Below, one piece after another: positions 10,001 through 20,400 of a stretch of 64,000 nt of DNA. The position numbers and the translations under genes were made by a program. Under the pieces are notes generated by a model. That model saw only the letters and a list, made by a program, of their open reading frames with translations. It did no database searches and was not told the DNA's origin. Position 1 is the stretch's first letter, and each line of letters opens with the position of its first letter. The stretch is from the NCBI GenBank assembly GCA_017654935.2, contig CM065691.1, positions 31,593,290 through 31,657,289 on the forward strand, read 5' to 3'. This DNA is from Phymorhynchus buccinoides. Its lineage: Eukaryota > Mollusca > Gastropoda > Neogastropoda > Raphitomidae.

Positions 10001-13000
10001 AGTGACCCAGGGGGTTTGCTTAATAGTTTGGTTCTATCTTTATCGGCGCCCTGTTGTAGACTAGCTAGCTAGCCCTAGCTGTTTCGTATGGGCATCCTGA
10101 AATGGCCAAATATTGCGCATAGTCGTCTGTCTGTTCTTTTGTTTTGTTTTGAGATCTTCGTCATTGCTACAAGTCATGCGTAGCCTGGTTCCCATCCCCT
10201 GTATAAAACCTTTGAACACTGCTGGGGAATGTTTTTCTTACTATATAAATCAATCTCCTCAACAATGTATGCTTACATGGTCCAAAATGTGTTGCCTCTC
10301 AGGGCACTTCAACAGTAAATGCTCTGTTGTTGTACAGTAATTAAAACCCCCAAAAAACTAGAAAATACTTTCATCTCTTCCCAGGGTGTTCTTGCTGACG
10401 ATGAACAAGCCTCCAGCATCGCGGCCCACGTGACCCTGGTGTCTCCGGAGTCCATCACCTTCGGCCCCCACGGGGACCTGTACATCGTGGAGAGCGACAC
10501 CCACCACATCAACCGCATCCGCGTGGTCACCACCGACGGCCACATCCACCACTTTGCCGGCGCCAAGTCCCGCTGCGACTGCCAGCAGACCGACCGCTGC
10601 AAGTGCTACGACCCTCGCGAGACGCTGGCCGCCCAGGCCCTGTTCAGCGACCCCACCTCCATCACCGTCACCCCCGATGGGGTTCTTCACCTGGCCGACA
10701 TGGGCAACCAGCGGGTGTTCTCCATCGTCTCCCAGCTGCCCGGTCTTCAGGGCAGGACCTACACGGTGATGTCCCCCGAGACGCAGGAGATGTACATCTT
10801 CAACCTGTACGGGCAGCACAAGCACACGGTGCACCTCCTCACCAACCAGTACCTGTACAACTTCACCTACCACGTCTTCTCCTCCTACGGGCAGCTGGTG
10901 TCCGTGGAGGACAGCGCCGCCAACCGCATCCAGATCAAGCGCGACTACCAGACCCTGGCCCGCACCATCATCACGCCCAACAACGCCACCTGCGAGCTGG
11001 TCATGGACAACCGGCGGCGGCTGTACCAGTTCCACGGGACCCACAACCACACCACCACCTTCACCTACACGGCGCACACGGAGCTCCTGGAGTCCAAGCA
11101 TTCGGCGGGTGGGCAAACGTTCCGCTACGAGTATGACGAGATGGGGCGGCTGAAGCGCATCTCGCAGCCAACAGGGGCCGTGACGGTGCTGGAGACTGAC
11201 GTCAACTCCACGGGGTCCATCGTGCATGTGTCCACGGACAAGACGGATGTGGTGGCCATGGCTACCTATGGCAGTGTGCAGTCCATTATGCATGGTGAGA
11301 GTGTGTGTGTAGGAGTGGTCACCTTGGTTTGTCAATATTCTTGTATTTTAGCGTGTACTTTGGTCTGATTTTTTCTTGACTTCAGTCTCTTTCTGTCCCT
11401 ATCTCATTTCTTTCCTTTTGTCAATTTCAATATAATTACCTTTTGTACATCACATTTTATTTTCTCCCTGTGATTGACTGACTCACAATAATTATGTTAG
11501 CATGTGTCTTCAGTGGGTCTTTTTTTCCATCTTAGGTCAACCATTTTTGGTGATCTTCTTTTGATAATAAATTATCATCGTCATAATAATTTTAATATAG
11601 ATGTTCATGCACATCATGCATGTATATTATGCATATCATCATGGCCCATTGTTGGATCAAAAAAATATGTACAATTTCAGAAAAAAAACCCAAAGCTTTA
11701 AAGCATTGAACACCATTGCTAATGCAAGGCCAATATTTGGATATTACATGGCAAGCTCTCACAATGTGAGTATATAGCATATAGCAGTATAATTGGTCAT
11801 ATATGCATAAAAAGGGTCTATTATCTTGCTCGATCCCTAGTGCTGGACTAATCAAGCTGCTTAATTATTTCTGCCTCACCATTTCTGTCCCAACTTCTTC
11901 TGTGCAGGCATGACTCAGACCAAGGTCTCCTACCTGCCCGACGGCGCCATGGTAGTGGTGTTCCCCAGCAACCTGACGGTGGCCATAGAGACGGGGGGCC
12001 ACCCGGTGATGGACAGCAGCGAGCACCGCATGCACTACAAGCGCAAGGTCATCGTGCCCGACCACTTCCTGCACCGCCTAGAGTGGCGCTTCTACGTGCG
12101 CCGAAAGCGCCGGACAGGGCAGGGCCGGGTAGTGGAGAAGATTGGTCAGCGCTTTCGGGTAGGGGCACTGTCCACATTGCATGGCTGGCATGACGAGACT
12201 GCCATCAAGGAAAAAGCTCTCTTGGTATGTGTGCCATCCTCCTCGATCCTTCCCTCACTCCCCCATTTCAATCCTCTCCCCTCAATCTCTCGATCCCCTC
12301 TCCATAAACCATCAGCTCTGATCATAAACCGTTTCCTTCTTCTTCCTGTTACCCTCTTCTCTTCTCTTATCTTGCCCTCCCCCCCCCCCCTAAGGTTTCT
12401 CTTTTTTTAATGCATAATCGCCTCACCACTCTCTACCCCAACCGCACCCCTATATTTTATCTCTGACACTTTGTATGATGTAAAACTGCACTGCGATTTC
12501 TGCACTGGGCCTATATTGACCATCTTCATGCAGTTACTGATCAACCTCATTGTTCATGTCATGCTTTATATCTTATTCATTTTATTTGCTTTACTCAATA
12601 ATTTATGAAGATGTATCGTACAGTGACGCTGACAAGAAAGGGAAATAAACGTCCTTAGCCAGAGAGATTGTATAAATTATGTTCCTACATGCAGTACCAG
12701 TTATATTTTTCCATCCTTTTACAATCACTTTTGTCATTAGTTCAATATAGTTTTCATTTTCATTATTCTTCATAAAGATTAGCCATTTTAAGTTCACTTA
12801 TTTATATAAAGTTATTATTTGAACTCTATTTAAGAATTGTTTTTTTTAAGCTGCAGTATAGCTGACATTGTGTTATTTATAACTTTTGTCGTTGTTTTTG
12901 GTTGTAGCAAAACTTGCCATTACTACTTATATTTTGTTCCTTATTTCTTTAGTTCAGAAATAATAACAAGGGTATAATAGACCCCAAAACTTTTTTTTCT

Positions 13001-14372
13001 GAATGTTTTGTTAAAAAAATATTATCAGTCGTAACAGCATTGCTAAACACTGTTGCAGTGTGATTGGAAGTGGAGAAGATAACAGAAGTGGATGTTTTGT
13101 TTTAGGTGCAGTAAAAGTTGTTTTTTTGTTTTTTGAAAAATTGCTTTCTGTAGTAGGTGGCTTTGTTTGATGTCGTTTTGACCATTTGTAGGTAGGCAGC
13201 AGCAACAATGCCAGTAATATAGTATGCTCTTTGGTAAAGGTCAAGATGTGCCACCCCCCCCCCCCCACCCCCCCCACCACCCCCTACATTTCTCGGTTAA
13301 TTATATTTTTCCGTTTCTGCCTTCCTTACCATACATAAAGCTGTATTTCAGGAACATTTTTAGCTAATAACCTTTTTGGAATACTAACCCTATCCCTAAC
13401 TCTAGCCCTAACCCTAACCCTACCCCCCACCCTATAAGACGGAAACACGCAACGAACCACAACTGTGACAAATCACGGTGTACTGCAGTACATAGTGGGG
13501 GGTAGGGTTAGGTTTAGGGTTAGGGTTAGGGATAGGGTTAGTATTCCAAAAAGGTTATTAGCTAAAAATGTTCCAAAAATACAGCTTTATGTACGGTAAG
13601 AAAGGCAAAAACGGAAAAATACAATTAACTGAGAAATGCAGGGGGGGTGGCACATCTTTACCTTTACCCGCTCTTTACGGCTCAAATTTAAGATGAGGTT
13701 GGTTTGTAGCTCTTGTGCGAAAAATAACAATTTTGATTGCTTTCCTTCTGCTTTTTCGGTATGCTTGGGCACAACTTCATCCATTTCTGTATATGCCAAA
13801 TTTTATGCTTAATAGTGTGTGTGTGTGTGTGTGTGTGTGTGCATGTGCGTGCGTGTGTGTATGCATATTCTAAAAAAAATAAAATTAAACAGCCTGTTTC
13901 CTTTGCCGTAAGCAAATAGCAAAGCTGACTTGCAAACATGCTTGAAGCTAATCATTTCACCACCTTTGATTATTCTTGGTGTCATGGCATTGAATTGATA
14001 AAGGGAAAATTATACCTGGGTGAAAAAATACTGATTTCCCTGAAATCGTTTCACAAAGCTGAAGGAATCTTGAAAGAAATAGTGCATTTTCTAAATGCTT
14101 GATGAGAATGATTGAAACATTGTTTTTATCATTGCTACAATATAACACTTAGGTATTAGGTACTTTATAGTCACGGAGGCTTCTCTGAGTTGCTCCCACC
14201 TGGAGAGCGCGTCACAGCCAGAGGCACGCCACCCCCTCTATTTTTTTGCATGCAATTCTTGTGACTGATAAGGAAGATCGAAAGAGGAGGGGGAGTGGGG
14301 GGTAAATTTTGACCAAATGACAACTTTTTCGTTGCTACTGAGATTAACGTGTGCTGAGTGCATGAGCACACG

Positions 14373-14403
<31 letters not shown>

Positions 14404-17400
14404 TCCATGTTCAGACCGTAAGGGAAAGTAAGAAAGTAAATGCCCTGTACCCAGGTTTGAACTCGGGTTTACTTGGCACAAGGCGAATGCTTTACCTCTG
14501 TGCCACTCTACACCACTATGTATGGCTATGATATTGGGATCATAGATCAAATGTTTGTTTCATGTTATTTATATACATGTAAAATAAATCTTTTAGCATG
14601 ACATTAAATTTTTTTTTATCTTGATCCGTTAGCATGTTTGCATTAACATTGCTTATATACATGCTTCCTTAAAATTAGCATGGCATGGCTTTATTTAAGG
14701 CTGCATTTCGGGTGCATGTTAACTGCACATTTGCTTTTATTTGCAATGTTGAATATTTGCATTATTTAATATCAGAAGATCGATGTGCCTATTTATTGCA
14801 TATCTTGATTATTATAATCACCCAGGATCATTTCTTCTTTCTATCATACAATACCATGATCAATACTTTTCATGAAACTATGCACATTCTGAGCCACCGC
14901 TGTTTGATTTTTTTTTTGTGTGTGACATTAATCAGCAGCTGTCCATGGGTATTTTGCTACATTTAAAAAAAATATATATATTTTTGTACATATTTTGTAA
15001 GGACATACCTAGGTGCATGTGCGCACACACATGCATGCACACAATCATTTAGTGGTTTGAAACATTAGGTCGTTTAGGTAAAATAAACATTAAAAAAAAA
15101 AAAGATTTTTTGAAATTATGGTGCAAGGGAGATAATCTGCATTAAATTTCATCTAAATGCTTTCCCCTGAAGTCACTTCTGTCAGGTAGGTGGAAGGTAG
15201 ACATTAGAGCATAGTATTTATTTATTCTTTGTCGATCACTCAGTCTCCCGTCATTTGAGCGCAGATGCTTCATGCTGCCGTTAAGTGCCCAACTAAGAAA
15301 ATATAGTTAGGCCCAGTATATTTATACGTCTTGTCTTCAGCTGGACAAAAAAATATCTTTGTAAGAATTTCTAGAACAAAGGCAAGAGAATGGACCAGTA
15401 AGGCAGAAAGATAGTAGATGACAGTAAGCATAGGTCAATAATTTCAGATAAACGTCAGGTGGACATTACTGGACGAAGAAGAAAGGGAAATGGCAGAGTC
15501 AAAGAGAGTGACAGATAACAGGAAGCTACAATTAAGCACAGAACTTCCAGAAAGTCGGGGAACTATTTGTATGAAGGACTACCACCACCCCACCCCACCC
15601 CACTTACTTACCTGATCTCCACTGTATACCAACACTTTCATCACACACACCTACATAACCAGCATATCCTGTAACCCCTCTCAGGTCAACGGAGAGAACC
15701 TGATGACCATAGAATACGACCGCCGCAACCACATCGAAACGGTGCTGGCGCCCAACCTTCGGGAAATCATCACCGTGGTCTACAACGATGCCGGCCTCCC
15801 CACCCACTTCCTGCCCCCCTCCTCCCGCCACGGCATGAACGTGACCTACAGCCCCCAGGGCGACATCATGAGCTGGCAGTACGGGGACCTCATGGAGCAG
15901 CGCCAGTACATCGGCCACGGCCGCATCACGGAGCGGGTCCTGAACCCGGCTGGAGTGCAGTACCGCTACTTTTATCGCGACGCATCCCAAAAGGTGATGT
16001 TTTGTTTTTGTTTTTTAAAAAGCTGTTCAGTGGTTGAGGAAAGTTTTGTTTTTGTTTTTTTAATAAAGTGCGGGGACTGTTTCTTGTGCATATATGTCCA
16101 TCAGCCTGAGCAGTATATTCGGGATCTTTTAACCCTTTTCACTGCCAAAGCACCACAGTGATTTAACACATGTGTCAGTAAAAGGCATCACATTGGGGTC
16201 TATTATCCAAAGACCCTATTGTCTTAGTTTCGGAAAGTAAGGATAGACCTTATTTCATGTATGTCACAGAAGAATCCCCAATACTGCAGGTGGATTTTGT
16301 TCTCTACCCAGGTAAATTTAACGGACAATTTTGGCTGAAATATGGCTGGCGGTGAAAGGGTTAAAGTACATGTGTGAATTTAAATCAGCAAAATCTAACC
16401 ACACATTTACTGCTGAGCATTCACGAACATGCTGTTTTTATCTGTTCACATTTCATGATTTCCATGACTCCTTATTTTTCTTGAGAGCAATGTATCAGAC
16501 ACCATCTTCCACAATTGTCTATCCTCTGTCTTTCTAGTTTATTTCCTGCTTCTATGCCTGAGCCAGAGTCTGCTAAATGTCTTCAAACGGTAACCAGAGC
16601 TGCTTGTTAAAAGGGCTGTGTCATGATGCAGTCATACACCTAAAATTACACCTCTTTGCATCTCCCTAAAAAACAATAAGAAGGAAAAGTTTAAAAGAAC
16701 AATGCATGCTTATGCTCGGTGTCCATCTGTGTTCTACTGAGGACCCAGCATGCTTGACAATCGTGTGAAAGGTAGCACACGCCTTGATGCTTTTGACTTG
16801 CTGACAGGTTATGCTTACAAGCAGGTCTGCTTCTTTTGGTCTCCTTACCCCAAGACCCAAACAACATGGGCGACAGCGGACCAAATGCGTACACAACGCA
16901 CGCCAGTCGATGTGAATGACATGGCAGCAGGTGTGAGAAAAAACACAGAATGAAACAAAACAGATGCTTTGTATTTGTCGGGACACAAGATGTACACCGA
17001 GCCTTAGACGTACGCGAATGAGGGCATACGAGAAAATACCCTACACTGTGGAGAAAGTCTGGGCAAGCACAACGAACAATAACGTACCCTGGAGATGACA
17101 GTGTTTTAATTTTACCCGTTCTTTGCAGCCCACGGACGTGCTCCTTCCCAGCGGGGAGCAGTACCTGTTTCACCGGGACTCCAAAGGGCGCCTGCAGTTT
17201 GTGGAGACCATGGTCCTGGGGCACCACGATTTCCGCACCCTGCTGACCCTGGGACGGCAGCGCCACCTGTACACGGCCCCGGGCATGCCGCAGCCCTACG
17301 TCCTAGACTACGACACCAATGGGAAGTTGCTGCAGGTGCTGTTCCCCAGTTTGCAGCGCCGGGTGGTGTTCCGCTACAACCACCACTTTCAGGTCGGTCA

Positions 17401-20400
17401 TGGCGATCAAGGATGCATAGTGGGGTTAATTTCATGATCATGGCTTACTACTTTTTTTTTCCAGTTCTGTATGTATTAATTCTATGGAGTCATGTCGTAG
17501 ACGTCATTCCGACACTGTGCCCGTCTTTTGGAGTCACGTTGGAGGTTTCCCCCCCCCCCCGACATATTTTGACGGTTGTGAAAACCCAATAAAAGGGAAA
17601 TAACTTGCTGTTCCTATTAATCCTCAGACCTTCCCATTGTAGTTGCTTCCCTTAGACTGTCTCCAATGTGTCATATTTTCAGTTTTTTTACTTCTTTAAA
17701 TTGAACTACTCATCTTCGAATTTGCTTCATTCAGTATGGCGATGACCATATAGCTCATTTTATTCAAACATTAAATAAACAAATGTTTATGTTTAATGTT
17801 TATATTATGCTTTTTACAATCCTTTTTTATTTATATACTAAACCAAGGCAATCAAAACTTGCGCGACTTTGTGATACTAGATCAAGATCATAACAATTTT
17901 AAGTGGTCAGCCCGTGGAGTTGGAAGTTTTTTTGTTTTCCTGACGAAGCGCATTTCATCAGATTATTTACATCGTTAAATATATGCGGTTCACTCGTTCA
18001 AAGTAAGAAGTCTCCAAAAATATACTGATTTATCTTTCACTCTGTACTCATTGCATGTTTGTATGTGTGCATTTGATTTTTGTTTTTGATTTTTAGAAAC
18101 TGATAAAAAATAATGCTATCTGAGGGAGAAACTACGTCATTTTGTATGTGACTCAATTGAGTTAATTGAGGTTGTGCACGGGCAGGGTGGGAATAGGTGT
18201 GTGTCAGGCTAGTGATGATTCAAGTTATTAGTCTTTTTATCTTATTGTTTGGTTTTTGATTTTCTTTCTTTTTTAAACATGTTCTGGCTGTATTAATTGA
18301 AGTTTTGTTATGGCAGCAGAGTGACGATAGGTAGGGGTGTGTGTTTGTGAGAGAGTGTGTGTGTGTGCATGATCTATCAGGGGAAAGGGGTGATGGGGAA
18401 AAGCTGAAGGTGTTTCATGGTTTTAGCTTGATCAAATGAGCCAGTACGTAACCAGCCATTAACAATCAAGAGAGGGTTCCATATATACTGGCAAGGTGAC
18501 TGTATAATACAGTTAGCAATATTATGAATCATAAATAGTGTTCAAAAACATGTATTATATGGTTTTGACATTAACCTTGATCATATATGGTTTAAACCTA
18601 AACTAGTATGAAAATGATACAGTTTAATCCTTAACCCAACATAATGCAATGCAAACTGAAACTTAGCTTTTGATGTGCCTGTGCAGGTGTCCCAAGTGCT
18701 GTTCGACCAGACTCAGATCGTTCACCAGTACGACCCTCAGGCCCAGCGCCTCTCCACCACCAAGCTCCTCAGCCCCGAGTACGAGTACCACCAGAGCTTC
18801 ACCTACATCGCCTCCCTGGTGCGCTCCACCGTCATCACCTTCCCCCACAGCGCGCGAGTGACCGGGGCCAGCTTGACCTACAACTACGACAACAGCTTCC
18901 GCATGACGCACAGCAGTCTGGTGCTGTCCAACAACCTCACCCTGCACTGCGACCGCACCTACGATGACAAGACCGGCCAGCTGGTCCGGCTGAAGAACCT
19001 CAACATCAGCTGGCCCACGCTGGACAACCAGACCTTCTCGGACGGCTCGGTGCGCATCACCCGGAACTTTGACGGCTACGGGCGGCTGACGGACGTCAAC
19101 GTCCATTTCGACAGCAGCGTGCGCTTCATGCTGCAGATCAACTACGACCACATGGGCCGCATCCACCAGTGGCGGCGCAAGATCGGCAAGACGGATTCCC
19201 AAGCTGTGGAGTACATCTACGACATCGACAGCCACCTGACGGACGTGCTGGTGGAGGGGCAGACGGTGTGGACCTATGCCTACGACCCCAACGGCAACAT
19301 CAAGAAAATCACGGAGAACGGGCGAACACGCCACATGGAGTTTGACGTGGGAGACAAGATCACCATGTTTGGAGAGCTCCTGTACAAGTACGATGTGGAC
19401 GGGCTCACAACCCAGCGAGGTCTGGACCATGTGGCCTTCAACTCTCTGGGCCAGCTGACCACAGTGTCCCGAGCGGGAGGGGAGGCCAGGTTCTTCTTCC
19501 ACTACGACGTGCAGGGACGTATGGTCATGCAGAAGGATCAGGAGGGACAGCTCATTCAGTATTTCTACGGAGACCCCCACAACCCAGCCCTGGTCACCCA
19601 CACCTACAACCACAGCACCGGGGAAGGCTCTCTCTACCTTTACGACACCAAAGGAATCCTCGTAGCTATGCAGCGCTCTGGTAAGACGTATTACATCGCC
19701 ACTGATCCTAACCACACCCCTCTGGTGATCTTTGATGACCGTGGCTACGTGGTCAAGCAATGCAGTTACACACCACTGGGTCTCCGCAACCTGGACTCCA
19801 ACTCCAACTTTGACCTGCCCTTCGGCTTTCAGGGGGCTTTGTACAATGACTTTGTCCAGCTGGCATTTATTGGGAATCGGGTGTACGATACACAGCTGGG
19901 GCGGTTCTTGGCGCCGGACTATGCAGGGGCTTTTGACAAGCTGAAGGTGGTGGTTGAGGACCCGGAGGTGTTGAACCTGTTTCAGCACAGAACCCTGGTC
20001 AACCTGCACCTCAAGGAGCTCCAGACTCCACGCCTGAGTAAGTTGTGGTTGTCAGCTTTGTGAACACCGGTCATATTTGTTATTCTTATCCAACATACAA
20101 CTTCAAGCTAGTCACTACTGTCAAAAGTGTCATGTTGATTTTTGAGTCAGAATAATTAAGTTGTTTTTTTCCCACACAAAAATTGTTGATTGTTCAGAGG
20201 TTGTACAGTCGACCCCCTCTTTTAAGACCTTCAAAAAATCGCGGAAAATCGGTCGTAAAAGAGGGGGGTCTTAAATCAGGGGTGACCAAAACAATGCACT
20301 CAGTGACTCACTACACCGTATATGACGCACAGCACATGCATACACTAAAACTAAAACATGCTTTCTCCGTCATTCTTGAATGAAACATCGCGGTCTAGCT

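Noticed and set aside
10358..11335. 325-codon minus-strand frame opposite teneurin exon d
   Set aside because: Shadow of a GC-rich coding exon on the + strand; no domain. The same applies to the minus frames at 18663-20009 and 21530-22450.
13388..13541. True telomere or chromosome fusion site
   Set aside because: The repeats lie in mirror arms of a transposon-like element present in several copies with target duplication.
16691..17266. 191-codon minus-strand frame
   Set aside because: Covers a MITE and the antisense of teneurin exon g; composition is not protein-like.
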